NCBI GenBank assembly: GCA_024516155.1
Contig: JAJJXM010000003.1
Location: forward strand, 1,302,001-1,366,000
Reading direction: 5' to 3'
DNA from: Pyronema omphalodes
Lineage: Eukaryota > Ascomycota > Pezizomycetes > Pezizales > Pyronemataceae
DNA: 64,000 bases
In this document: positions 1 to 12,200 of the stretch, piece after piece
How positions within the stretch are numbered: position 1 is the first letter of the stretch
Layout: each line of letters starts with the position of its first letter
Program-made: the position numbers and the translations under genes
Notes under the pieces: generated by a model
The model's database searches: none
The model's input: the letters and a program-made list of their open reading frames with translations, nothing else
Told to the model about the DNA's origin: nothing

Positions 1-458
1 AATTGTAGGTCCGTGAGGGTCAATACAGCTTGGAAGGGATCGCTCTGGTGTTCGGTATCTTCCTGGGACTTCACCCCGCCAAAGAACTTTTGGATAAGAG
101 ATTGCTTGCTCCGTTTTTTTGCCGACTCATTGCTAGAGGAAATCTGAACGCCAGACAGACTCTCAAGCTGTCTGAAGTCCGAGAACTGCTGTAAAATCCT
201 GATGAGAGTGCTAGAGATTGGAAGAAATCGTTCATCTTCGGTTCGAAGGGTTGAATCCTTGATTCTCAGAGCGACAATGGTGATAAGGTCTTTGAGCTTT
301 TTCTGCTCGACGGTAAATTTGTATCGGTGACATTCGAAGTCTTTGTCGGAGCTACGAGCTGTAATGATGAAGCGATAATCTGCGAGGCACGTCTTGATCA
401 GGGCGTCGAGAACACCGGGTCCAGCGAGAGCCAGTCCAAGTCCAGTCACGCCATCCAT
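1..458 (-). CDS. 5' part of probable HeLo-like domain protein (runs off window)
   Basis: Reading the minus strand from the ATG at 458, the frame stays open for 152 codons to the window edge, so only the N-terminus is present. The protein begins MDGVTGLGLALAGPGVLDAL, a hydrophobic glycine/alanine-rich first helix, followed by alternating amphipathic helices containing SSDKDFECHRYKF and a Lys-rich stretch (KKRSKQ, about residues 122-127). This layout (small hydrophobic helix, conserved Cys, then Y/D/K-rich helices) resembles the fungal HeLo / prion-inhibition-and-propagation domains at the N-terminus of HET-S-like and NLR-type heterokaryon-incompatibility proteins. In those families the domain is an executioner or signalling module at membranes. 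The similarity is judged by eye. The C-terminal part, which would say whether a NACHT, kinase or prion motif follows, lies outside the window. No intron is needed in the visible part. Confidence 0.55.
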   Translation of the reverse strand, partial: MDGVTGLGLALAGPGVLDALIKTCLADYRFIITARSSDKDFECHRYKFTVEQKKLKDLITIVALRIKDSTLRTEDERFLPISSTLIRILQQFSDFRQLESLSGVQISSSNESAKKRSKQSLIQKFFGGVKSQEDTEHQSDPFQAVLTLTDLQ

Positions 459-839
459 CGTCGGATATGATCAACGTTTGCCGTTGGAAACAATCGTCGG
501 ATAGAGTCGAAAGGCGGAGCCGAAATCTCAGGAAACTGTGATACCGCAGACGTATTTTTGGTTGGACGTAGGAAAGGATTACTGAAGTGATATGACAGGA
601 TACTGTTGCACCTTAACGGCGATGCCGATGTTCGCAGTTGAATTTGACAACGCACATGTTTACATAATCTCCGGGCGGCTCCGAATCCCCTTGTATGGCT
701 GCGCGCCAAAGTCGTTGTTGGTACTGCCTCACTTTCATCAATCAACTAGCCGTTCTTGACATACATGAAATTCGAACTCTTGGGTTGCGTGGGCGCTTAC
801 GTAGGCGCTTACGTAGCAACAAAATCCTTACCATGTAGG
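459..839. other. Upstream region of the HeLo-like gene
   Basis: No supported gene. It holds the promoter side of the minus-strand gene and a short direct repeat (two copies of GGCGCTTACGTAG near 789-815). The inverted duplication begins at its right edge. Confidence 0.3.
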
Positions 840-3422
840 CCAACCGCGCGCCATACCGACTGGCTGTAATAGCATGCATAAAATGGAATTCTAGATACTT
901 CTTGAAATGCCTATAGGAGGGTAATGCTGAATATTATCGATTCGAAAGAAAGATGGGGCGTTTCTGAACCACTTATTCCAATTGTGTACATATGCATATG
1001 GCAATAATTATTTCCTGCCAAAATACTGGGGCAATGCAACCATGTGAATATACGATGCACAACACGTTTTTACCTGCACAACAAGACATGTGTTACAATG
1101 AATTCTTACCGTTACTTAATGTACAGGAGTCAAAACTACTACGCGTACCATGAACCACTGCTAGATGGTTGTCCGGTTGGAGTATTGATTTTTAGAGTTC
1201 CATATTGTACAGGGAAAGATAGCAAATATATGCCTCAATCATGCCCATTTGTAATGATGTCGGTGACTGAATGCTGCTATCAGTTAAAAGTTTTTAAGAT
1301 ATCCGCATGTAAGGAGTATAATTCCACTCATGTTGGCAGAATTTCCAGGATTTTCAGTCTTCCTTGCCATATATTAATTTTCTTTTAACGGCAATTATGC
1401 CAGATGCCCCCGCCACAGAACATAATATCCAAGATACATACACCCGTCGCTTAATGTTATTCAATATACCCACCGCTTAAGTCTATGCCGCCGCACCTGC
1501 CGCATGTGCCGCTACAAAGTCTTTTTCAAGGCCTAACTTTTCCACCGTGATTTTTTTCGGTTCTAAATTGACCTTCAAGTTCCTCTTCATCTCACATTTT
1601 TCAAACTTATCTTCAACCGCAATAATGGAGTGCATCAATGAGCGATCCAGCAATGTCAATTCTGCAGAGACTAGGCAAGTTACGTAACCCCGAACACAAG
1701 AATAGTGCGTCAGAGCGGCTATTCATAACTGGCCGGTGAAGGCCTCACGTCTGGATTTCAACCTTGGAAAAAAAAAAAAAAAAAAAAAACGCGTCGAACA
1801 AATTCTTTCGCGGCTGTTGCAGCGGAATGGACTCAAGCGTGGGGTATATTGCATAAAAAAAACTTTCGGGGGTAACTTGGATATTTCGATGTCTTGACAG
1901 GGGCATGATCCTGCATAATATAATATCCGTTCTTTTGATCACGCTAGGCAACGGTGTGGTCGTTACCTTTATTTTCTAAGCCGTGGTTTTGAGTTGAGTT
2001 TTGAGCAAAATTGCATCACAATATCTAGGGTCTATCCGGTAGCAATAAATACTTGGGGGTTTGTCTGTCTACGCGGCACAGAGACCTGCATTTTCATGCT
2101 AGCGCATCTGGAATCCTGATGTCGAGTAGCCGGACGCGTTTACGTAACCCTGCCCTAAGCGTCACCCACTAACTACTCTCTATCAACGCACGTCGGTTAG
2201 CGGGCAAGCCTCAAGTACATCTATAGAGCAATAACAAATCCGAGGCGCAGTCGACGGGGTTCTCATCATCCATAGAGACCAAGTTGCATTTGGAGTTTCA
2301 AGATGCATTGTGTAGACCAAAATATTCTCTGGTTATCGGCTCACGTTGGGCGATATCTTGGGTTGCATTTGCGTGACTCTTTGGATATTCTGACTGATAT
2401 TTCGTAGCGGCGGAAGTGAGACTTTTTCTGATAGCAAATTTCTCATAATACCGTTGTAGAGATGGCATGTATTTCTCATTGGAGGTAAAAGAACAGGCTC
2501 TTTTGATACAAATATATCTAGCACAAATCATGGAACCACCGAGCCGTGCACTAGCACAAGAAGTGATGTCTTTGAGTAGAATAAGCGGCAAAACACCGTG
2601 CATTTTGTGCTACCAAATGGGCTCTCCAATAAAATCCCGATTGTCTCAAGTGGTATCTAAAATGGTAAATTTACCTACTATAATTTTCTACACTGATGGA
2701 GTAAGTTCAATTCTAAAACGTATCCAATCTGACGATACAATTTTTGATAAGTTATATCTATCCCATAGAATATAAGGAGGCTCAACAGAACCCGTTGATT
2801 TGATGAGCGTGAAGGGTTGAAGGTGGGGTCAAGGTACGTTCCCGTATAAATGTACGAGAAGAATATGCCGAGCGAGAATTATTCGCTACATCATGTTGAG
2901 CTATTTTTCTAATAAATACTTGACGCAATCAGTCACAGCTCTCTGCCTATCACCGCGATTGAAAACTGTACAAGCATCGATTGAAGGAGGTCCCGTTACG
3001 CATATGTCGATTTTCAAGGATTCGAATGACATTGTCTTGAATGCACAATCGTTTGATAATACTTATGAGGATATTCCGCACCAAAATCTTGATCGAATAT
3101 TGGTGGTATACATACACGAGCATGATACAAAGCTGTAAATAAAGTTGCAACCGGTATATGGTTATCAGCAATGAATTTCGACCCCCTCATGCGATATCAT
3201 CCTGAGTTCAACCCTCCATTAACAGCTAAAACTGAGAATGAATGGCTCCTGCTCATCTCTCACACAGCGTCCACAGTACACGTCCACCAACTGTCCAGTA
3301 CCTCACACGCTAGAATTCCACCGCCATTCAATCTGAACTGATACTCAACAAAACTCGCACAATCCCCTCCATTCCCCTTTTCTTTCAAAGTTACCACAAC
3401 TACATCCATAATCACGGACACT
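840..3422 (+). repeat. Outer 5' flank of left duplicated arm
   Basis: This stretch has no credible gene. Read on the opposite strand it matches 43010-46540 in the same order. Examples are TTATGCATGCTATTA near 870-890 against 46505-46520, GCCCCAGTATTT near 1022-1035 against 46365-46377, the block around 1910-2200 against 45700-45980, and 2700-3140 against 43010-43330. Divergence is substantial and includes many transitions and small indels, so the short open frames here are not conserved. The last 300 bases before 3423 are much closer to the other three gene copies and are probably the promoter and 5' UTR; they include a CT-rich stretch at about 3362-3390. Confidence 0.75.
1389..1916. mobile_element. 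Insert of about 0.53 kb absent from the paralogous arm
   Basis: The opposite arm reads straight through this point (TTTCTTTTAATCACGC on the minus strand near 45985-46000). Here the same flanks are split by about 528 bp, with TTCTTTT present on both sides (ending at 1388 and again at 1917-1923), as expected of a target-site duplication. The ends look like imperfect inverted repeats: both read inward through CGG, then ATTATG, then ATGCCCC. The interior has a 22-base A run near 1768-1790 and no coding capacity. It is probably a small non-autonomous DNA transposon; the class is unknown. Confidence 0.5.
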
Positions 3423-6250
3423 ATGGCACTCAGCGGTCTCGACTCTCTCCAGTCGCTTAGCGATGCATTGGAGCAATACCTCTTAACCCGCTCGCCGGCG
3501 GCTAAGAAGTACTACGACTCCATTGACCGAAGCAATAGGAAAACCAGAGACGACCCGGAACGCGAAATTATTAAGAAAAGGATATCCGGAAGACGTACAG
3601 AAAAGGCGAAATGGGGCGCAGGGTGTACTACCAGGTATCAATCCGCCGACGAAGAATTCGGCCATCTGCGTTGGGAACGTGATGAAACACCCCATGGATC
3701 CGATAGTGAGCCCGATGAGAAAGAGGATGATGAACAACTTCGCGTTCGTAAGTTTCACTAATTTATTGTTCAAATGAGATTCAAGAAAAGATATTTTTAC
3801 TAACATTTCTTTCTTTCTTTTGAACAGTTCTGGGATATGTTCGTCCTCCTGAAGATGACAACTACGATGACATCCCGAAGCTAGAGTACGACGAGGAAGA
3901 TGAGGAAGCGGAGATCTACGAAAACTATGACTCCGGTAATGAGGGAGATGACGAGGACGAACGTCTTCACAAGAAGGGCCGCTGGGCGGTTCTCTGTGGC
4001 ACAATGGAGGGCCTGATCTGCGCCCCAGAAACCTCTACTGGCCCAGTAACTACTGGCACAACACCGGGTGCTTCCAGCAGCACCGGTGTGGCTCCGGTTC
4101 ATAACGTCTCAGCACCCCAGGATTCTGGTATTTCGGGTAACTCCAGTCCGCCTGCCATTTCGCCAGTTTTTGGTTCATCTCTTGTCTCTACTGGACAGAA
4201 TCATGATTCTACAGCCAGTCAGCAGCCCTTCACCGATTATCTGAACTCGCAGTTCGGTTTCATCATTGCCAGATCGGAACAAGCAATCCCTGATCCTATT
4301 CCGACTTTCCCTCCTATGGAGAATCTGGCCGTTCCAACTTCCGCTGTCGAAATTGGTACTCATATCCCGACTCTCCCTCCTATGGAGAATATTCCACTTA
4401 CATCCTGTACTATGGGAACTGGCAATCCTACCCCGACCTTCCCTCCTTTTGAGAATCTTCCCACTACGACCTCCGCTACCGAAACGGGTAATCCGGTCAC
4501 GACTTTTTCCACCATGGAAAATCTTCCCTTTCCAACCTCCAATACGGCAACTGTCAATCCTATCTCGAATTTCTCCCCTATTGGGAATCTTACCGTTCAA
4601 ACTTTTACTACCGTAGTTGCCAGTCCTATCTCGAATTTTCACTCTACGGAAAATCTTCCCTTTCCATCCCTTACTATTGATACTATCAATCACATCCCGT
4701 CTTTCACCACCATGCAGAATCTTCCTCCTCCGACTTCTGCTATGGAAACTGGCAGTCCTATCTCGATTTTCCCGCCTATGGAAAATATTTCTCTTCCAAC
4801 TGCTGCTAGCGAACCTAGCATAATCACAAACACCTTCTTATCTTCATCTAATACCACCTCGTCTGAAAATGCTACCGAGCCTTCAGCTATCTCCATTGCA
4901 GAAACCAACTTCGACACATCACCCGGTCCCATGGCTTCTCCAGCAATTCCCATTGATCCCTCCGCAGCCGCAGCCACAGTTGCAGCTCAGGACCTATTGC
5001 ACACCAACCCCGCACCGAACAGCCCACCTCAAATCGTCTCCTCGATTCCTCAAGAGACGCATTTTACATCCACGCCTATTACCACCCAGGCTACAAAAGC
5101 AATCGGAGCCGTACCTTCTCCCTCAATCTCCATAATTCCCTCCGCAGCCAAAAACTCAGTCGCAGTCCAGGATGCATTATCTACCATCCCGGCGCTTTCT
5201 AATCCATCTCACATCATCTCTTCGATTCCTCAAAAAACGCCTTTCACATCCACCCCTCTTACCGTCGATGCTACAGCAGTAACCGAAGTCATTAGCACCT
5301 CTACTCCAGCTCCTAGAGCAACGAGTCTCAACCCCAACCCCAACCTCGAAACCCAGCACATTCCTCGCCGCCACAGAATCCCATCTCTGAGGCCTTCACT
5401 AACCCCTACTTCCCACCTTTACCGAGATCCAAAGGCTTTGACTGAGGAAGACAAATTTTGCAGAGCAGGGTTAGAAATTGGCTCTCAAGAAGATGATGGG
5501 GGACATTTAAGCGGAAAGAGGAAACGCGGGGATCAGAATACTGGGATGGGGAAGATAGACGTTAGGCCTGCGAAGAGAATCAATGGCGGCATGCAGAAGA
5601 ATCCCCGGGATGAGAGAAGGCCGGATAGGATTGCCAGCCGCGGGAATCTGAAGAGGGTCAGGTGGGATGAGAATGTTACGGATGAAGATCAGGGCGCCAG
5701 AGCTCGGAAGAGAGTTAATACCGGGAGAGACGACAGTCGTCAGGATGTGACGAAGCCGGATGGGATGGCGACCCGCAGCACTTTAAAGAGGGTTAGGCGG
5801 GATGATAATGCTACGGTATATATGGAGGGTACTAGAGCTCCGAAGAGAGCTAATACCGGGAGGGAAGAGACTCGCAGAGACGTAGCGAGCGAAGAAGAAC
5901 CTGTGAGCCGCGGTGGTCTGAAGAAGGTCCGGTGGGACGATGATTCGCAGAACTATCAGGCGAGTACCGGAGCTTTGAAGAGGCTTAATTCCCCGGGGAA
6001 AGAGGGTCGGCGAGGTAATGCGGAGAAGTTGGATGAGATCAGGGGCCGAGGTATTCTAAAGAGGAAGAGAGAAGAAGAAGTTGAGGAGGTTGCAAAGAAC
6101 CATATCGCAAGAAGTATGGTAGATACCAGAGCCCCAAAGAGGCCCAATCTTCGAGAGGAGGAGACTTGGGGGCTACTGAAGATGGTGGTAAAGACAGTTA
6201 GGAGTGGATGGAGATTCGTAGTGGGATTGAAGAATAGGATCTGGAGATGA
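3423..6250 (+). CDS. Repeat-rich protein of unknown function, copy 1 of 4
   Basis: Two exons, 3423-3747 and 3828-6250, joined over an 80-bp intron (GTAAGT...AACAG) give 915 residues. I do not recognise the family. Exon 1 (residues 1-108) is charged and mostly helical in appearance (SLSDALEQYLLTRSPAAKKYY) and ends acidic. Exon 2 continues with PPEDDNYDDIPKLEYDEEDE and a KKGRW motif, then a long Ser/Thr/Pro-rich, probably disordered region. That region contains eight 22-residue repeats (residues 264-439, bases 4292-4819) with the core FPPMENLPxPTS. From about residue 668 the protein is basic (SGKRKRG) and has degenerate repeats with KRVRW (5651-5665), KRVRR (5786-5800) and KKVRW (5921-5935), then GILKRKREEE and an invariant end, SGWRFVVGLKNRIWR. 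Nuclear localisation is likely from the basic clusters. An AATAAA lies near 6364. The exon structure is shared with three paralogues in the window, which makes the model reliable; the function is unknown. Confidence 0.85.
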
Positions 6251-6516
6251 GATGCTATTAGCATTGTGTGCAGGTACTTTAATGGGGGTGGTCATGCGGT
6301 TTTTCTTTACCGTCTATACTGCTTTTTATAGCTTTTGTTTTGGAAGTTTGCTGTTTTACTCTAAATAAAAGTTTATTGTTTTCTCCGAAACTTGTGCAAT
6401 TTATAGCTAGCTCACTCTCTTTTACGTGTGCTTCTAATGATGCCTCATATACTTGATATTAAACTCCTAGCGCCCTGATTTCCCTTGAATAAACTATCTT
6501 AACCAGTGCCATTAGC
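6251..6516. other. 3' flank of copy 1
   Basis: It matches the 3' flanks of the other copies, including the T-rich stretch and the AAATAAAAGTTTATTG polyadenylation-like region. Nothing else is seen. Confidence 0.5.
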
Positions 6517-6524
6517 ACGTTCAC

Positions 6525-7497
<973 letters not shown>

Positions 7498-7507
7498 ACG
7501 TTCACAT

Positions 7508-8690
7508 ATACAGTTCATAACAACCATTACAATTTTTCACTCCCACGCGTCTAGTATGCTATCTCTATTTCTAAAAACCTATAAACAAAATAGACTGCAG
7601 AATGTAAGGAGGAAAGATGAATAATCATCTGACGAGCATACAACCCAAAACTGATGATTTTCCGGAATTCCGTACTGACTTTATTTACGTTCTCTCTATA
7701 TGTCCATATCCTGGATTTACATTGAAGATTCACCGGCAATCAGTTACTTGTTACCGGTTACTTGCCCCTTCAGCTGGAGACTCTGCATAATCATGGGTTA
7801 TCAAGCCGAGACGAAAATTATGACTTGGACCCTTGGTATCAAGTCACATGATCTAGCACATCGCAGCCATCTCTTCTGTCACAATGCTGCATTTCTTTTT
7901 TTCTATCCCGCTACGTTGATAAAGCATTTAGGATGAATTCTATGGAAGTTTACATATATATGTTTGAAGATTTTGATGCTGCTGTTTTCGTTTCATCCTT
8001 TAGTTAGAACTACTTCAGTGATCGGTTATGATTGTCCACCGCTGGAAAGTATTCGAAATGCATCAAACCTCATTAAAGGATGTAAGTCATATCAGACATA
8101 CATTCATACATACCTCTTATTACCAGCACTCAAATGAATTACATAGCAAAACTCCTGGTTATGTAACAGTTCTATCGCATACCGACTCCTGGTAGAACGT
8201 AACTCACGCCAAGAAATTTATCATTGTACTATGCTTCGGTACTTTGATACTTTGGTACTACTCAACCGCAGCTTCAACCCCAGCTTTACAGAATGCGTAT
8301 GGGAAACTGGAATTCCAATACGATGTAGAGGAGAAAAGAAAATCAAAAAACATGGGATGGTAAGTCCAGGCCTCAGAATCTGGAAATGGGCTATACATAG
8401 CTATTCTGAAACTACGATATATGTTAACAGCAAAGAGGTATGTATGTTTGTGATCAGTCTGCATGTTGAATTCTTGATATCTATATGTTTGGAGTTTACC
8501 GGAAAACCGCGGAGTCGGAACTGTATATTTACAGTCTGGAGCCCTAAGCCGCGAATTAACACAGCGCAACCTCGAAAACAGATGGTAGTAAGTTTATCTT
8601 GAATTTAGGATTGTTTTATAATACTTATAAGTAAAAGCTCTACCCAAATTTTGATTTAGTAATAGTGGTAAACATACAGGCGCATAATTC
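7508..8690 (+). repeat. Spacer between copies 1 and 2, shared with right arm
   Basis: No gene is supported. Segments match the right arm in inverted order: 7600-7950 with 39490-39150 and also 33400-33040, 8340-8520 with 38600-38430, and 8530-8680 with 37410-37200. This gives the synteny that pairs this arm with 46.5-33 kb. The right arm has an extra insert of about 1 kb at the point corresponding to about 8530. Confidence 0.7.
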
Positions 8691-8984
8691 AAAGTTGTAA
8701 ACAAAACTGTAACCGGCACATGGCCATCAGCAATGAATTTCGACCCCCTCATACGATATCATCCTGAGTTCAACCCTCCGTCAACAGCTAAAACTGAGAA
8801 TGAATGGCTCCTGCTCATCTCTCACACAGCGTCCACAGTACACGTCCACCAACTGTCCAGTACCTCACACGCTAGAATTCCACCGCCATTCAATCTGAAC
8901 TGATACTCAACAAAACTCGCACAATCCCCTCCATTCCCCTTTTCTTTCAAAGTTACCACAACTACATCCATAATCACGGACACT

Positions 8985-11551
8985 ATGGCACTCAGCGGTC
9001 TCGACTCTCTCCAGTCGCTTAGCGATGCATTGGAGCAATACCTCTTAACCCGCTCGCCGGCGGCTAAGAAGTACTACGACTCCATTGACCGAAGCAATAG
9101 GAAAACCAGAGACGACCCGGAACGCGAAATTATTAAGAAAAGGATATCCGGAAGACGTACAGAAAAGGCGAAATGGGGCGCAGGGTGTACTACCAGGTAT
9201 CAATCCGCCGACGAAGAATTCGGCCATCTGCGTTGGGAACGTGATGAAACACCCCATGGATCCGATAGTGAGCCCGATGAGAAAGAGGATGATGAACAAC
9301 TTCGCGTTCGTAAGTTTCACTAATTTATTGCTCAAATGAGATTCAAGAAAAGACATTTTTACTAACATATCTTTCTTTCTTTTGAACAGTTCTGGGATAT
9401 GTCCGTCCGCCTGAAGATGACAACTACGATGATATCCCGAAGTTGGAGTACGACGAAGAAGATGAGGAAGCGGAGATCTACGAAAACTATGACTCCGGTA
9501 ATGAAGGAGATGACGAGGACGAACGTCTTCACAAGAAGGGCCGCTGGGCAGTTCTCTGTGGCATGATGGAGGACCTGATCTGCGCCCCAGAAACATCTAC
9601 TGGCCCAGTAACCACTGACACAACACCGGGTGCTTCCAACAGCACTGTTCTAGCCCCGGTTGAGAATGTGACAGCACTCCAGGATTCTGGTATTCCGAGT
9701 AGCTCTCTTCCGCCTGCCATTTCGCCAGTTTCTGGTTCTGCTCTTTTCTCTACTGGACAGAATCCTGATTATACAGCCAATCAGCAGTCCTTTCCCGATG
9801 ATCTGAACTCGCAATTCGGTTCCATCATTACCAGATCGGAGCCAGGAATACCTAATCCTATCCCGAATTTTCCTCCTATGGAGAATCTTTATCCTCTAAC
9901 TTCGACTACCGAATCTGTCAATCATATTCCGACTGTCCCCTCTATGGAGAATCTTCCCCTCCCAACCTCTAACACAGAAACTGGCAGTCCTATCTCCACC
10001 TTCCTCTCTAGAGAGCATCTTCCAGTTCCAGCTTTTCCTACCGAGACTGCGAATCCTATTTCCATTTTCCCCTCTATAGAGAATTTTACCGTCCCAACTT
10101 ACTCTACGGAAACAGCTAATTCCATCGCGACTTTTTCCACCATGCGGAATCTTCCCCTTCCAACCTTTACTACCGACTCTGTCAATGCTATCATGGACTT
10201 TTCCACCATGGGCAATGTTGCAGTTACCACTTTTTCTACGGAAATTGCCAATAATATTGCGAATTTCCACTCCATGGAGAATCTTCTTCCTGCAACTGCT
10301 GCTACCGAACCCAGCATGATCACAAGCACCTCTTTTATACCTTCATCTACTATCCCCCCAACTGAAAACGCTCCTAAACCTTCAGCTATGTCTCACACAG
10401 AAATCAACTTTAATGCATCACCTAGTCCCGTATATTCGCCTATTATCTCCATCAGTCTGTCCGAAGCCTTACCTGCAGCTCAGGACCCATCACCTACTAT
10501 CCTGGCACCTTCCAACTCATCTCAAATCGTCTCCCCGATTCCGCAAGAAGCGCCTCTTACTCTTATATACACCCCTATCACCACCGATGCTACGGCAGCA
10601 ACCGAAGTCATCAGCACCTCTAATCCAGCTCCTAGAGCAAGCAGTCTGGACCCCAATCTGAACACCCACCCCATCCCTCGTCGCCACAGAATTACACCCA
10701 TGAGGACTCTCCTAACCCCTAATGCCTACCATTCCCAAGCGCCAACAGCTTCTACCGGAGAAGATAAAATCCGTACAGGAGGGCCGGGAACTGATGCTCA
10801 GGAATATGATGCGGAGTATTTGAGCGGGAAGCGGAAACGCGGGGATCAGGACACTGAGATGGAGAAGATTGATGTTAGGCCTGTGAAGAGAATTAACGGC
10901 GGCATGCAGAAGAATCACCAGGATGAGAGAAGGCCGGATGACATTGCGAGCCGTGGGGGTTTGAAGAGGGTTAGGCGGGATGAGGATGTTACGGTTTATG
11001 AGGAGGATACTAGAGCTCCGAAGAGACTCAGTGCCGGCATGGAAGAGGTTCGCCAAGATCTGAAGAAGCTGGATGTTGTTGCGAGCCGCGGTAATCTGAA
11101 GAGGGTTAGGCGGGATGAGGATGTTACGGTTTATGAGGAGGATACTAGAGCTCCGAAGAGACTCAATGCCGGTATGGAAGAGGTTCGTCAGGATCTGAGG
11201 AAGCTGGATGTTGTTGCGAGCCGCGGTAATCTGAAGAGGGTTAGATGGGACGATGATATGAAAGTTGATGAGGCGGATACTACAGCTTCGATGAGACTCA
11301 AGCCTCCGAGGAAAGAGGGTGGGCAAGGTGATGCGGTGAAGTTGGGCCGAGGCATCCTAAAGAGGAAGAGAGAAGAGGAGATTGAGGAGGTTGGGAAGAA
11401 CCATATTGTGAGAAGTATGGTGGACACGAGAGCCACAAAGAGGGCTAATCTTCGGGAGGAGGAGAGTTGGGGGCTACTGAAGATGGTAGCGAAGACGGTT
11501 AGGAGTGGATGGAGATTTGTAGTGGGATTGAAGAACAGGATCTGGAGATGA
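8985..11551 (+). CDS. Repeat-rich protein of unknown function, copy 2 of 4
   Basis: Exons 8985-9309 and 9390-11551 (80-bp intron) encode 828 residues. Exon 1 is identical at the nucleotide level to exon 1 of copy 1 as far as I can read, and the intron and the preceding 290 bases differ at only a handful of positions. The acidic segment and KKGRW motif follow. The Ser/Thr/Pro region has seven 22-residue repeats (residues 264-417, bases 9854-10315). The basic C-terminal part carries KRVRR, KRVRR and KRVRW inside nearly identical tandem units (VRRDEDVTVYEEDTRAPKR occurs twice), then GILKRKREEE and the same invariant end. In the central region it is closest to copy 4 (shared NASPSPVYSP, TITTDATAATEVIST-type and HPIPRRHRITPMRTLLTP stretches). 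AATAAA lies near 11678. Function unknown. Confidence 0.85.
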
Positions 11552-12200
11552 GATGCTACTAGCATTGTGGTGCAGAGGTACTTTAAGGGGTGATTATGCG
11601 GTTTTTCTTCACTCTCTATACTGTTTTTGTATTTTTTTTTTGTCTACTGCCTTAACAGTTTTCTGTTTTTTACTCTGAATAAAAGTTTATTGTTGTCTCC
11701 AAGCCTGTGATTTGAAAAATTCCATATAATCATTTAAACTTCTAAACCGCTCCCCTGCAACAGAAACTATCAAAACCATCACCATTACCGCTTTCTTGTG
11801 CGTACACAGCGCATAACATCCACTATAATTTCTCTCTCTCAGGCTGCCGGTGTGTCATCTCTATCTCCAACACCAACCAGCACTCATGAAAAAAAAACAA
11901 AAAAAAAAAGGATTTTGTATATTTCGAGAGACTGTGAACAATCCCCGTATAAGCAAAATCGACCATCAAGCTCCAAAGCGATGACTCACTGGTGTTAATC
12001 TAGAGATTTCTCTACTGATCCTCTAAAGCTCTTTAAGCTCTATGACAATATGACCAACTCATCGGTTTCTTACCGGTTACCCATTCCTCTAGAATAAAAT
12101 CTGCGACCGTGTCGTATTTTGATAACCATCCCGGTGATTGACCATGACGCGCGATTACCCTCCGCTGGAGGGATGCTTCATCATGCGGAATACAACTACC
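11552..12200. other. 3' flank of copy 2
   Basis: The first 150 bases match the 3' flanks of the other copies (T-rich run, AATAAAAGTTTATTG). Beyond about 11720 I see no match to the other arm and no gene. Confidence 0.4.

Noticed and set aside
4175..4977. Antisense frames of 95-172 codons with GKIFHGGKS-type repeats
   Set aside because: Complement of the 66-bp coding repeats of copy 1; similar shadows occur over copies 2 to 4.
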